Source: Adiantum capillus-veneris (taxonomy: Eukaryota; Streptophyta; Polypodiopsida; Polypodiales; Pteridaceae). From it: a stretch of DNA of 64,000 nt. Of the stretch, positions 33,784-44,820 are shown one piece after another. The position numbers were made by a program, and so were the translations under genes. The notes beneath the pieces are model-generated. The model made no database searches. It was not told the DNA's origin and saw nothing but the letters and a program-made list of their open reading frames with translations. Positions within the stretch are counted from its first letter, which is position 1, and each line of letters begins with the position of its first letter. Location of the stretch: assembly GCA_014529385.2 (NCBI GenBank), contig CM043942.1, forward strand, positions 62,763,184 through 62,827,183. The letters are read 5' to 3'.

Positions 33784-35230
33784 CTGCACAAAACAACATA
33801 CATGTAATTTAACTTTCTCTATTGAAAGTAGAAACGTGAAATTTTCAAGATACATTCTCTATTCCTAAGCCATTAGCGCACGACTGTGTGGCATCTCCTT
33901 GATTAGAGAGACCTCCCACACCATTCCAGAATCATCAGCCTATTTGGGAGGCTTTTCATTTGCGCTGAACACAGAAAACTGAACACAGGCTAGACTTTCA
34001 CAACATCTCAAATGTCACGTTTACATTTTTATCAATTTTGAGGCTTAAATCCCTCCCAGAGTGAACTATCTAAATCTTCAGATAGGGCCAATGTATCTTG
34101 TCACCAATTCTGGTGCTCTCATGCCATTGTATAAACAAATCAGATGCATGTGCCACATGGGCACTAGATTCAAGCAAAATACGTGAGCCACTATACATGA
34201 TGCACAACTATACGAGAAAAAATCAGCCTTTCGCTCAAAGCTAAAAGATTTAGTCACAAGTTAAGGAGAACTAACAGCCAAAAGCTCCCTGCAAGCACCA
34301 CATAGAACTATAATACAAGAAAAAAAAACAAGGTTTTTGCAGGCGTCAAAAAAGGTATGCTAGTGAAATGGAAAATTTTGACCATAAGCCTCCAAAAATT
34401 TTATACAACACCATGAAAAAAAAAGATAAATACCTTTATCAAGCTGCTCAGAACTTTCCTATCCGCAAAGATATATTAATACACATCTATCACATGGGTT
34501 AAGACGTATATCATATATGGGCCACATATGCACCTCCTCACAGCAGTTAGAAATAAAGATAGCAGATACAAAGGAGTGCCATCTGAGCACTGTACAGGCA
34601 TCGCAGGCGGAGGAGCACTATATGTCATTGGTATGAGATCTGAGAGTGTTTTCACTGCCTATTTCCAGAGGGGTCTAGATCTTCTTTCCAATGTTATCTA
34701 CTATACAAACCAGAGATGTCCCATTTTGTATTTGATAAGCATTTGTCGACTCAAAAAGACACTTTTGAGGAGCAAATCACCAAGCATGCCCTCCAACCAG
34801 ATGACAGATTTCTTTGCATCTTGTACAAACTATCCTTCTGCCAGGAATGGCATCTCACGAGGCACCCTTGCTGACAAAGGTATGCACTTATGGAGGCTGA
34901 GATGCCCAGGCATAAAGGGAGATCATTATACGGGCTTCACATACAGCAACGGGTCCAAGACATTCGTTATTAGGGATTGTATGAGTCCCTCCTCCACCCA
35001 TTTCACTGTGGAGGACCTCGATGCCGTACTGCAAAGGCTTATGTGGAGATACATTGGATGACTCCCACAGTCCCTCGGTTTAAAATCATTTCCATTGTGC
35101 GACCCATGCTCCCTCAGCATAATTCCAATGATTGTATCATACCTCACCCCTGTTACAGCTTTCCTCCCCAAGAGACCATACTGACCATAACTAAGAGCCA
35201 TTAACCATAAGAAAATGGCTACTTCTAAGC

Positions 35231-35276
<46 letters not shown>

Positions 35277-35282
35277 ATGCAC
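33784..35282. other. putative intron or intergenic sequence
   Basis: Lies between the two IFT20-like blocks. It contains an open frame of 177 codons on the plus strand (34528-35061) with no recognised domain and a minus-strand phrase (DDSGMVWEVSLIKEMPHSRA, about 33935-33875) that looks coding but was not identified. No transposon motif was seen. Confidence 0.4.
35233..35273. repeat. (TC)n microsatellite
   Basis: CT tract of 41 bases immediately downstream (minus-strand sense) of IFT20-like exon 1. Confidence 0.95.
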
Positions 35283-35559
35283 TGATGAAAATGGAGGATC
35301 TTTGTGTCGAAAGGAGGCGCAAGCCTGTGCAATTTCACGGCTTCTGGAAAATTCAGAGGGATTGAGCAGGCGAATGCGGCCGCTGTCGTCCACCATAACA
35401 CAAGAGCTGAGAACTTCCATTGCTGCTGTGCTCTGTTCGCGCAAACTATCCCGTTTCTTTAAATTCGCTCTCTGTTCAATTCGGCCGCACGGCGCATAGG
35501 ATTCTTGTCAAGGGAACCTCTGATCTCGAAATTGCTTCTCCTGAAATTTGTGTGTTAAA

Positions 35560-36112
35560 TGCATATGGAAGGAGGTATAAGGGGTATGAGCCTCCCGAAG
35601 ACCGGCCATGGGAGGGGACCCCCCACCTAGGCACGTTAGCCTCACTCCACGCACTCGCGCACCGTGGGGACTCCACGCAAGGTTCCCCGGGGCACGCTAT
35701 GACCCGTCGGCGGTGCGGCGGAGCCTGAGGCTACGTGGGGCTAGGGACCCGAGACGCGAGACCCGCGAAGACCCGCGAAACGCAAACGGCCGTCGACCCA
35801 TGGAACGCAACCACGCCCGAGCCGGTCCCGTTCGAGCCGGGCCCCCGAGAAGGCAACTTGACCCGAGCCGGTCCCGTCCGAGCCGGGCCCTCCTGAGCCG
35901 GTGCCGTCCGCGCCAGGACCCCTTGAAGCAACACCTCGTCCCTCGGCCGCGTGCGGGTATAAATCCCCGCCGGGCCCCTTGAAGGTAGAAGTCCCCTCGG
36001 CCGCGTGCGGGTATGAATCCCCGCCGGGCCCCTTGAAGAAAGAAGTTCCCTCGGCTGCGCGCGGGTATGAATCCCCGCCGGGCCCCCTCCCCGACGCGCC
36101 CAGAAACTGGGG
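35560..36112. repeat. GC-rich island with tandem repeats
   Basis: A sharply GC-rich block in an AT-rich region. At 35810-35910 a CGAGCCGGTCCCGT-type motif recurs about four times. At 35930-36100 a 51-54-base unit containing GCGGGTATGAATCCCCGCC, then GGGCCCCTTGAAG, is repeated three times with small changes; the GCGGG...CCCGC part of each unit can form a hairpin. Open frames on both strands (for example 36170-35697 minus, Gly/Arg/Pro-rich) follow from base composition and are not credited. A transposon subterminal region is possible. Confidence 0.7.
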
Positions 36113-36835
36113 CGTCACAGGAGGGTATGGGAAAATTGTCAATCAAAAGATATTTCTCTATGCGTGTCACTTTTAGGCCTTGCTAGTATGTGGCCACGAT
36201 TTCAAAAAATCCTTATTAGTACGAATCTATTGAGATATTTTTATCCCACTTTCCCTCTTGCAAACTCTGGAGATGAGTAAAATTAACGGTGCAGCATTGT
36301 AGTCCACTTTTGCTAAACTGGGAGTTGGCATGTCTCTCTCAAGAGGAGCCAACCATCAAAGTCTCTCTCAAGCAACTCTCTCTCTCTCTCTCTCTCTCTC
36401 CCTCCAACCAAGAGGCAGCAGAGGTTTCTCTCAGGTTGCCTTGGTCGCTCGTGCAATTATGAGACTGCAGCCGTGTCTACAAGTGTGTGGTGAGCGGCTA
36501 TCGTAGGAGTCTCTCGCTCTCTCGCTCTCTCTCTCTCTCTCTCTCTTTCACGATTTGGGGCAGATTGGCAATCTCGGCCTGATTTGAAGAATGCCGCGAG
36601 GCTGCAGGCAAAGTTTGCCAACCAGCTGGGCGTGCTACCGTAATGAGCAGAGAGTGCAGGGCCGTAGGCGATAGAGGCCAGGGGAGAGGGAATCTTATAA
36701 CAAGGGTATCTTTGAGGATATTGGATTTTCTTTAAAGTGGAGCGAGTATGTCCCTATAAGCGAGTATGTCCCTAGTAGGCTCGACCAATTTTGGAAATGG
36801 GCCTTGCTAGTAGTATCGCACCTGAAATTACTTTT
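36113..36835. other. intergenic with TC tracts
   Basis: Contains TC tracts at about 36375-36401 and 36510-36548. No coding motif. A phrase GCCTTGCTAGTA occurs at 36177 and again at 36804. Confidence 0.5.
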
Positions 36836-36839
36836 CCCC

Positions 36840-36915
36840 CCCTCCCTCGTGCAAGAATTGAACCCACAACCTAAGCACTCAAAGGCATGTGCCCTAACCA
36901 CCTCACTCATGCACA
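36840..36915 (-). repeat. tRNA-derived SINE-like fragment
   Basis: Read on the minus strand: GAGTGAGGTGGTTAGGGCAC, then ATGCCTTTGAGTGC, then a GTGGGTTCAATTC box. This spacing mimics the A box (GTGGTTA-GGC) and B box (GGTTCAANTC) of a tRNA gene. Acceptor-stem pairing is not evident, so a tRNA-derived SINE or tRNA relic is more likely than a working tRNA. Confidence 0.45.
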
Positions 36916-36924
36916 ACTTCATGA

Positions 36925-37686
36925 ACTATAGGCTCCCTCCCCGACTTTTGACGTGCAAAATTGCCATGAGGCAAAAGTAATCACGAGTGCCTGAGATTAC
37001 TTTCATGAAAATATCTACGACACGACTATTAAGGGCCCTTCATCCATGTCACATGCCCATTTGAATTATAGCTGAGGTATTCCTTTAGACTTGCACTCGA
37101 CTTCACATGTTGATATAGAGGTTGTTGGAGCAACATACTATGTCTTTCTACTGGCATGCATGCCAAGTAGCTAGAAGTACAGAGTGCAAGAAGAAAAGGG
37201 CCATAGATGCTTTAGACTTGCACTGCATTCGACCTTAAATCTATAAGGGAAAGCATCAGATTTTGATTCGGAGGTTGTTGGAGCAATATGTCGTGTCATT
37301 CATGCTCCCATTGATATGCATGTGCATTGCATATAGAACTCAATTGTAATGATTGGGTGCTTACATGCATGTTGCCCACACTTGTGTTGGACATGCGTAC
37401 ACATATATGGATGCCAAGAGGAAGAGGATGAGAGGTTGCATGAATCCAAGAGTGTACAAGTCCCTAGAAACCTAGAACCTTGTCCAAAGGAGGAGCAACC
37501 ATCTCAAAATGAGACGATGACATGTGCTTTTAGAGTGTAATGACTCTAAGAGACAAGATCTTTGATAGGCAACTCGTCAACGACGTGAATTTTGACAAGT
37601 GCACTTTGCATACACAATCTCTAACATGCTCCCTAAGTATGTGTTCTTCTCAAGTATTTGATTACCTTAAATGTCCTATGTCTTCT

Positions 37687-37746
<60 letters not shown>

Positions 37747-37896
37747 AAACAAAGACATAGGTCCTTACCTTTTGATATACAATTTCTTCTAGAGGTTGCC
37801 TCCATCTTTGAAGAAGAGATCTTTACAATTCCAAGGTACTTAGTAAAGATTTGAAAGATTGAACGTGAGCATCTATCCTCTTTTATAGGTTGTATA
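36925..37896. other. intergenic, no gene seen
   Basis: About 970 bases. A phrase (GAGGTTGTTGGAGCAAYAT) occurs at about 37107 and 37270 with related neighbours, indicating an old local duplication. A perfect (GA)n tract of about 55 bases lies at about 37691-37745. Confidence 0.5.
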
Positions 37897-38075
37897 TGTT
37901 GGGGTGAAGGCGTTGTGCCTTGCCCAAGGCCAGACGTTCGATGTCCGGCCGCCTACTAACCACACTAACCTTATTCTTTATATACCAAAGAATAAGGAGC
38001 TCCTCATATCTTGGAGGCTTGCTCCACCCACACAACATGCTTCTCATCTCCCGCACCGCATCGCACACACACGCA
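37897..38075 (+). mobile_element. copia C 5' LTR
   Basis: Putative 179-bp LTR from TGTTGGGGTGAAGG to ...CACACACGCA with a TTTATATACC TATA-like element near 37978, followed about 10 bases later by a primer-binding site. It is short, as in many plant copia elements. No second LTR was found in the window, so boundaries rest on the TG...CA ends and the PBS. Confidence 0.5.
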
Positions 38076-38085
38076 CTCTTTGAAT

Positions 38086-38097
38086 TGGTATCAGAGT
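38086..38097 (+). promoter_or_regulatory. tRNA-iMet primer-binding site, copia C
   Basis: TGGTATCAGAGT, matching the initiator tRNA-Met complement at 11 of 12 bases, just after the putative LTR. Confidence 0.65.
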
Positions 38098-38930
38098 TGA
38101 GGCCAAGCTTGTGTGCACATTATGGTTTGCGAGTGATTTTGCTAGTGTACATAGAAGCTTCTACGTCGGCATTGTGTGCACGTAGATTGCAGTGCAAGAG
38201 GAGCCCATACTGTAGATCTAAGCTTAGGCATGTGTATTCATCTTGTATGGAGCTTGTGCAACAAGCCACTGCTAATTTTTGCAGAAAAGAAGCAGGAGCA
38301 AGAAGTGTTGCAGCTCGTTTTTGTTGTTTTCATCTCCCGAAACAGTGTTTTTTGCATATCTCCGGTATATGGAGTCAGATACATATGATCTAGGAGTCTA
38401 ACCTCGGTTTTGACACATGGTCATACCAGAATTCTAAAATTATGAGCTTTGAAATTTTTGCAGCAATCTACAACAATCTCCAGCTTGGTAGTTTTGGAAT
38501 CCTACATTGCAAAGCATTATGCGGTTTGCATCTCTGGCTATGTATGTCACATTGTGGTGCTATTTGAGAGAGAATTTACCTTGCATTTGTGTGTGCAAGT
38601 GATGATTTGGTATGTGACTTTTGGATTGTTACACATTTGGATGTGGTTTGTACGCATTGTCATTGAGTAGACTTTTCTCCAGAGAGTAGTTTCAACAAGA
38701 TTGTGTGCGATTTTCTATGTATGCATATGCGGATGTAGATTGATCTTATTACAACTCACAAGTGACGGGTTCATAAGTATACATGTGTTTCGGACAGATG
38801 GAGTTGTCCAGAGAGCCACTCGTGTGGGAGTGAGCTTGGTTGCCACAGTTTTGGCATTTGTGTATGCCCATTGTGCATCTTGGATTGAGACAGATTGGTC
38901 TTAGACAGGTTTATGTGCTTTTGATTACAA
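38098..38930 (+). mobile_element. copia C interior, 5' part
   Basis: Sequence between the copia C primer site and copia A. It has only short broken frames and no identified gag domain. Assigned to copia C by position. The element appears to continue at 44821-45717 and 50962-51682. Confidence 0.35.
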
Positions 38931-39130
38931 TATTACCATATGCATGTGGTAGTGATGTGTTTGAACACACTTGGAGGTTTTTTTCCCCGTGCATTGTATA
39001 TACGCCCATCACTCTAGGCTTATCTATCTTTCCATTGCACACTAAGTAAAATACTCTTTGTTGTGTGCCTTGAGCTTCCTTGCTCTTCTCCAAGATGTGT
39101 GTGTTTTCTTGCAACCCTAATTCCAAAAAT

Positions 39131-39142
39131 TGGTATTAGAGC
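39131..39142 (+). promoter_or_regulatory. primer-binding site, copia A
   Basis: TGGTATTAGAGC, one mismatch to the initiator tRNA-Met complement, 5 bases after the 5' LTR. Confidence 0.75.
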
Positions 39143-39439
39143 AGGTTGCGTCCTCCCAGGCTTAGTCGCCAACAACTCCAACACACACCCACTCACTTTC
39201 TCCAATTTTTGTGAGCTTTGGCGAGCGTCAGTAGGTCGACAAATACTTCGGGCTCATTTCAGCCTCCATTTCCACTACAAGCAGTACTGCGTAGGCTATT
39301 TCGTCATTTTGTGCAAAATTTTTGTCAGTGCCTTTTTTGAATAATAGGTCCCTTATAGTCTTCTATGGTTTGTGCTATGTAGCACGTATTGTTCCCGCTT
39401 TGTTTCTCCTCTTTTTTCATATCAAGTGCAGCATTTGCC

Positions 39440-40495
39440 ATGGCTGACAACAACACATATGTGTTCAAGATGTTTGTTGCTGAGGATAGATTGGATGGGG
39501 TCAATTACCCTATGTGGGCTTACATGGTGAACATGTCCTTATGTCAAAGGGTGTCTGGAATATTGTGCAAGGCATTGATGTACGTCCTGATTCCGAGGAT
39601 GTAGGCGATGTTGAGGATGTTGCAGATTTTGGTAGCAGGGTTGCTGTTTCCATAGCTATTTTGCCTACGGCTGAGCAAGCTCGTTGGGATGTAAAAGATG
39701 CACAGGCTCATGCTTTGATTGCGTTGTCTATGAAGTGCACTATTACTCCTCATATTCATTTAGAAAAATCTGCAAAACAAGCTTGGGATATTCTGGCTAG
39801 TCTTTATGCAAGTCGCAATGAGGCTAAAATTGCATTGCTGCGTAAAGAGATGGAGTGGAAGATTATGCATAAGGAAGATGAGATGGACACTTTCCTTGTT
39901 CGTGTCAAGGATATCAATGAGCAACTTATTTATGTAGGCAAAATCATTTCTAACAGTTCCCTTATGCAGATTGTTCTTGATGCTTTGTCAGATTCTTACC
40001 AGACTTTTGCTAGTACTTGGAGACTTATGACCCAAAGAAATCCAAAAGTTGTCAAATGTGATGCATTATGCACATTGTTGCTACAATAGACTTCCCAAAA
40101 AAAACACAACAAGATAGCGTGCAGTTGAACATGCCTTTATTGCTGCTCAAAGAAAGGTGGTAACAGCAATGTAGCCACTTCTCATGGTTCTTCTACGAGT
40201 GGAAAATCACCTATTCCTAATGCCTCTCGTTGGCAGCAATTCGTCTAGGAATTCTGGTGAAAAGGGCAAAAAGAAAATGCATTGCCATTATTGTAAAGCT
40301 AATGATCACTTGATCAAGCACTGTCCAAAATTGAAGGCAAAAGAGGCTAAGAAGAAAGAGGCTAGATCAACTATGGGGTCCAATACAAGTGCAACTATTG
40401 TAGAGTCTTCTGTGAAAGGAGATTGTGATGTTGATGTAGATGCAGAATGGGCTTTTAATGCAGAGTGTACATATGATCGATTCTGTTGTCCATGA
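39440..40495 (+). pseudogene. copia A gag
   Basis: Starts at ATG 39440 (MADNNTYVFKMFVAEDRLDG, then NYPMWAYMV), shifts frame near 39530, then reads a long gag core (UBN2-type; WDVKDAQAHALIALSMKCTI, then SAKQAWDILASLYASRNEAK, then LLRKEMEWKIM) to a stop at 40089. A further frame (40184-40495) has a CCHC knuckle CHYCKANDHLIKHC at 40283-40324. Gag would form the virus-like particle and bind element RNA. At least two frame breaks are present. Confidence 0.8.
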
Positions 40496-40528
40496 TGCAT
40501 GCATATCAGTTTGCTGCACATTCACATG

Positions 40529-41118
40529 TGTGGTATTTTGACAGTGGTGTTATAAAAACACATTACCTCACATCGTGATTTGTTTACCTCTCTTGAGTCT
40601 ATCCCTCATGGGAATTCAGTCACTTGTGCTAACAATGCCTCTTATCTGGTTTAGGGACTTGGAAAGATTGTGCTTACTACTGCAAATGGCAGTTCTTTCA
40701 CACTTGTTGATGCATTGCATGTACATGGGATCAAGAAGAAACTTTTGTATGTATCTACACTTGCTAGAGCTGGTCTTGTAGTCAAATTTGTGGATGATAG
40801 ATGTACAATATAGTATCTCAGTTTTGGTGATGAAATTGTTGCATATGGAATTTTATGATGTGGGCTGTATAAGCTCATTTTTTATGACAAGTGTGGGATG
40901 AATTTTTCAAACGCTGTTGTGGATTCTAAGGCTATTTCAGATGCAAAACTTTGAAATGCACATTTCGGGCATCTAAATTTTGTCAGTTTGCTGCGTTTGC
41001 CAAAATATGATATGGTTGCTTCTTTGCCACCTCTTGAAGCACCTGTTAAACATGTTTGTAAAGGTTGTATTTTGGGTAAGATATAGCGTATGAAGTTTCC
41101 AAAGGATGGTTCATTCAA
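40529..41118 (+). pseudogene. copia A protease and pre-integrase
   Basis: Begins with a WYFDSG-type aspartic protease active site (Asp codon 40540-40542), continues through LVDALHVHGIKKKLLYVSTL text and the GAG-pre-integrase segment (HFGHLNFVSLLRLPKYD, then CKGCILGK, containing the zinc-binding H/C residues). Several in-frame stops, for example in the ILGKI-stop-RMKF stretch near 41085, break it. Confidence 0.7.
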
Positions 41119-41124
41119 GGCCTC

Positions 41125-41945
41125 ATGCAGGTTGCAGCTTGTTCAAGTGATGTTTGTGGTCCCATGCAAACTCCGTCCTTGGGCAATCACCTTTATTTCG
41201 TGACTTTCATTGATGATTACTCCATGCATGCAAGGGTGTATCCACTTAAAGCAAAGTCCAAAGTGTTTATGTGCTTCAAACAATTTCTAGATATGGCTGA
41301 AAATGTCTCAAAATGTACTATAGACACCCTCCGTTTAGATCAAGGGGGGGGAGTATATGTTTCATGAATTTAATGCATTTATGGCTAGTCGTGGGATAAA
41401 ACACCAATGTACAATGCCTTATACGCCTCGACAAAATGGTGTTGTTGAAGGGAAAAATAGGTCACTTACAAAAATGGCACGATGTATGGTCAAAAGTCAA
41501 GCTTTGTCTCATTTGTTTCGGCTTGAGGCAATCATGTGTGCCACTTATGTACTTAACATGTGTCCTACAAAATCTTTACAGTCTATGACTCCTTATGAAG
41601 CATGGCATGATAGAAAGCCTTCTATTGAGCACATGTGTGCTTTTAGCTGTTTGGCATATGCTTTGGTGCCACAAACACAGCGCAGAAAATTGGATGATAA
41701 GGGTATGAAATGTAATTTTGTTGGTCATAGTGCTGAAAGCAAAGGTTACAAATCCTTATGAAGCATGGCATGATAGAAAGACTTCTATTGAGCACATGCG
41801 TGTTTTTGGTTGTTTGGCATATGCTTTGGTGCCACAAACACAGTGCAAAAAACTGGATGATAAGGGTATGAAATGTATTTTTGTTGGCCATAGTGCTGAA
41901 AGCAAAGGTTACAGGTTGCAAATAAAGCATATCTTGGTTTCATGC
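41125..41945 (+). pseudogene. copia A integrase core
   Basis: Integrase DDE core: DVCGPMQTPSLG with the first Asp, then FVTFIDDYSMH, LRLDQGGG with the second Asp (where a frameshift occurs near 41352), and YTPRQNGVVEGKNR with the catalytic Glu. The C-terminal part (YEAWHDRKPSIEHM, then KCNFVGHSAESKGY) is repeated because of a 163-bp tandem duplication (41591-41753 and 41754-41916). Since 163 is not a multiple of three, the duplication shifts the frame. Integrase would insert element DNA into the host genome. Confidence 0.8.
41591..41916. repeat. 163-bp tandem duplication in copia A integrase
   Basis: Two direct copies starting CCTTATGAAGCATGGCATGA at 41591 and 41754, with several substitutions between them. 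Confidence 0.9.
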
Positions 41946-42239
41946 AATGTTGTGTTTGTGGAAGATTCTATTCAGTCCTTGTTGTCATGTACTAGAGACA
42001 GTAATGTAAGCTCACAAGAAATTTATGACACTTTGTTGCCTCTTTTCAGTGGTGGAAGTCCAAATGTAAATTCCAATGCGAAAAATGTACAGCCTATGGG
42101 GGTTTCTGAATATGTTGCAGATCAGCCTATTTCTGATGTAAGATATACGTGATGTACTTGATGAGGAAAGGGTTGAGAATGAGCAGGCTAGAGGTATGCC
42201 AAATGGCTGCTGCATACTTTGTGTGACAGTAAATTGTAA

Positions 42240-42602
42240 GTGTCTTTGTCTAGTCGTACTCGTTCAGGTTCTCACCATGGACCTTATGCATCAGATTGTT
42301 ATGCTTCGGATGTGTCTAGCTTATGTGATGTTGAGGAACCTCTATCTTTTGATGAAGCACAAAATTCAAAAAATTGGATGGTTGCCATGCAATCAGAATA
42401 TGATGCACTTATAGAAAATGACACATGGACTTTATGTGATTTGCCTCCTGGCAAAAAGGCCATTGGTACAAAGTGGGTTTACAAGTTGAAAAGCAAGCCG
42501 GATGGTGAGATTGATTGCTATAAGGCTCGACTTGTTGCAAAGGGCTATGCACAACAAAAAGGCATACATTATGAAAAGACTTTTTCTACCACTTGTCGTA
42601 TG
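42240..42602 (+). pseudogene. copia A reverse transcriptase, N-terminal part
   Basis: Typical start of copia RT: NWMVAMQSEYDALIENDTWT, then LPPGKKAIGTKWVYKLKSKP, then ARLVAKGYAQQKGIHYEKTF. It stops abruptly at CRMITC, where the nested insertion begins. About 100 residues normally present before YVDD are missing. Confidence 0.8.
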
Positions 42603-42779
42603 ATTACTTGTTGGGTCATGGGAGATTTTATTTGGCATTGCCCTACTTCCTCTTGGGCACCTATTTATGGGGCTAGGGGGGTCCCACTTCCATATTATTT
42701 GGATGTTGTATTGGGTCTTCTACTCATAATAGTCATGGGGGGCTGATTGCCCGCTCTTCACCATATCTTTCGTTTGTGG

Positions 42780-42864
<85 letters not shown>

Positions 42865-43442
42865 CACACTCAATTTGGGACCTTCACGTAGTATCTTCAC
42901 CCCGTATCAACGGAGTACATCAATTTTCTACACTGCTCGTGATGGCACTATACCATGGAGATTTCTTGGCACTCAGGACACCCTAAACTGTTGCTACACT
43001 CATGGAGTATTGTCCTTTAGTGGACATCGCAGAAGGCATATTCATCATTTGCCTCACATCTTTGGCTTCATACAGTTTGTTCAACATCATGTGCTGAGAG
43101 GGGGTGTTAGACTTAACTCTGTTGCTTCATAGGTCTAGCGCATGCATATACGGCTAGTGTGCCTCCGGGTTGGTCACCCTTTGCAGATGCAATTAGACTA
43201 CAATGTCTCGCACCCACTCGGGCTGGCCGCCCACCTTGTTCGGGCACCCTCATATATAGTTCTTTTCTTATTGGGTAGTGGGGGATTTTATTTGGCATTG
43301 CCCTACTTCCCCTTGGGTGCCTATTTATGGGGCCAGGAGGGTACCCACTTCCATATTATCTGGTTGTTGTATTGGGTCTTCTGCTCATGGTAGTCATGGA
43401 GGGTTGATCACCCCCTCTTCACCATATCTTGCGTTTGTGGTC

Positions 43443-43493
<51 letters not shown>

Positions 43494-43535
43494 ACTCACT
43501 CACTTTTGCACACGCGCACTCTCACAAGTGTGAGG
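42603..43535 (+). mobile_element. nested LTR-like insertion in copia A RT
   Basis: About 930 bases with two direct repeats, 42610-42861 and 43270-43489 (GATTTTATTTGGCATTGCCC at 42624 and 43284). Each ends in a long TC tract. A polypurine-like GAGAGGGG is followed at 43105 by TGTTAGACTT, and CTCACA ends near 43526, giving a candidate 422-bp 3' LTR. The first repeat would be a 5'-truncated LTR with only about 240 bases of interior left. No coding domain is preserved and no target duplication was found. Confidence 0.5.
42783..42861. repeat. (TC)n microsatellite
   Basis: TC tract of about 79 bases at the end of the first direct repeat of the nested insertion. The second repeat has a shorter tract at 43446-43489. 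Confidence 0.95.
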
Positions 43536-43697
43536 GTGATGTACTTCTCATTGGTTCTCTATGTGGATGATTTGTTGATCATTGGATCAAATGAGAGACA
43601 TATTGCTAAATTTAAGGCTGATTTGAATGCTACTTTCAAAATGAAAGATTTGGGGATGTTGCATCATTACTTGGGTGCACAGTTTAAGCAGGTGTGA
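43536..43697 (+). pseudogene. copia A reverse transcriptase, catalytic part
   Basis: RT resumes with LYVDDLLIIGSNERHI (YVDD at 43560-43571), then FKADLNATFKMKDLGMLHHY and LGAQF. These are the standard copia RT C-terminal motifs. A frameshift or stop follows at 43697. Confidence 0.8.
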
Positions 43698-44515
43698 TGG
43701 TGGTATTGCCTTTTGTCAGACAAGTACATAGAGACATTACTATGTAAGTTTGGACTTGAGGATTGCAAACCTATTGCCACTCCCATGGAAACAAGTTTGA
43801 AATTGAGTCTTCATGATGCTGGTGAGTGTGTCGGTGTCAGCCTTACCAATTTGATGTTGGTTGCCTTATTTATGTATGCAAAATGAGGCATGATATTCAG
43901 TTTACAGTCTCACAAATCAGGAGATATATGCATAGCCCAGGGTCTAAGCATTGGCCAGCTGTCAAGAGGATTTTTTGCTACTTGAATGGCACTTTACATC
44001 TTTTCTTGTTCTATCCCAAGGGTGAATCATTTCCGGTAGATTTACTTGCCTTTTTGGACTCAAATTGGCATGGTTGTTTTGACACGTGAGTGTCCATGAG
44101 TGGTTTTTGTTTCATGCTTGACAGTTCATGCATATCATGGTTGAGAAAGAAGAAACCTACTGTGGCCACTTCTAGTTGTGCGACTGAGTACATGGCAATC
44201 TTCATCACAGCTACATTGAGGGTGTATGGCTCAGACGGCTTATGGACGATTTGGATGTTGGACAGGACAGTGCCAACACTATCTTCACTGACAGTCAGAG
44301 CGCATTGGCAGTTGTGAGAAACTCAATTTTTCATGCTCGCACAAAGCACATTGAGGTGCATTACCACTAAGTCAGTGAGAGGCTCTCAGTAGGAGAGATT
44401 AGCTTGGCTTATACGCCAACACAAGACAACCTTGTAGATCTTTTCACAAAGGCATTGTCTCATGAGAAGTTCAAAGCTTTTTGCCAAGCTTTGGGCTTAC
44501 TCCCCTTTATGGATT
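43698..44515 (+). pseudogene. copia A RNase H
   Basis: Continues with IGCLIYVCKMRHDIQF-like text, RRYMHSPGSKHWPAVKRI, the RNase H segment LAFLDSNWHGCFDT, then SGFCFMLDSSCISWLRKKKP and SSCATEYMA, and finally a TKHIEVHYH-like piece. Stops and frameshifts occur at about 44088 and 44317. RNase H removes the RNA template during reverse transcription. Confidence 0.75.
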
Positions 44516-44583
44516 GATCATGTCCTCAAGGCATGGCACTTTCCTATACACTATGTGCCATCTCTCGTTCATTGCATCACTCC

Positions 44584-44594
44584 CAGGGGGGATT
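44584..44594 (+). other. polypurine tract, copia A
   Basis: AGGGGGGATT directly before the TGTTACC start of the 3' LTR, in the expected place for the plus-strand primer. Confidence 0.7.
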
Positions 44595-44820
44595 TGTTAC
44601 CATATACATGGGGTAGTGATGCATGTGAACACACTTAGAACTGTCGGGGCATTTTTTCCCTCACTAGGAGGTTTTTTCCCTCGTACATTGTATCTACACC
44701 CATCACTCTAGGGCTATCTATCTTTCCATCGCACACTAAGTAAAAATCCTCTCTGTTGTGTGCCTTGAGCTTCCTTCGTCTTCTCCAATTTGTGTGTGTG
44801 TTCCTGCAACACTAATTCCA

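Larger units (their letters stand above)
33616..35420 (-). pseudogene. IFT20: IFT20-like gene relic, two exons
   Basis: Two minus-strand coding blocks fit a small coiled-coil intraflagellar-transport protein. Exon 1 (35420-35283, 46 codons from ATG; an upstream in-frame ATG is at 35444) has DDSGRIRLLNPSEFSRSREI, like the IFT20 N-terminal segment with its R/LRVLDP motif and following helix. Exon 2 (33783-33616, 56 codons) follows a GTTTTGTGCAG acceptor, ends at a GTTAGT donor, and reads QILDQLGEEAQKVESAKQEA, then ASRPQRLKAQREEIARLQEE. Both exon joins are phase 0. IFT20 links Golgi cargo to the flagellum, which in plants means sperm flagella. Exon 2 has one TGA, probably from CGA, and no terminal exon was found, so a pseudogene or interrupted gene is likely. 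Assignment is from remembered family features. Confidence 0.5.
38931..44820 (+). mobile_element. copia A, degenerate full-length element
   Basis: Plus-strand Ty1/copia retrotransposon. 5' LTR 38931-39125 (195 bp) and 3' LTR 44595-44820 (226 bp, enlarged by a duplicated TTTTTTCCC-type block) share most of their sequence. The 3' copy keeps the TGTTACCATA start, while the 5' copy reads TATTACCATA. Order is gag, protease, integrase, RT, RNase H, which defines copia. RT is split by a nested insertion (42603-43535) that also replaced its middle. No matching target duplication is visible, so one flank may have changed. Confidence 0.85.

Noticed and set aside
34528-35061. 177-codon plus-strand ORF
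   Set aside because: No recognised motif and it lies in a putative intron on the opposite strand; recorded only within the intron entry.
35697-36170. GC-rich Gly/Arg/Pro open frames on both strands
   Set aside because: Overlapping frames on both strands follow from high GC and tandem repeats; no known domain.
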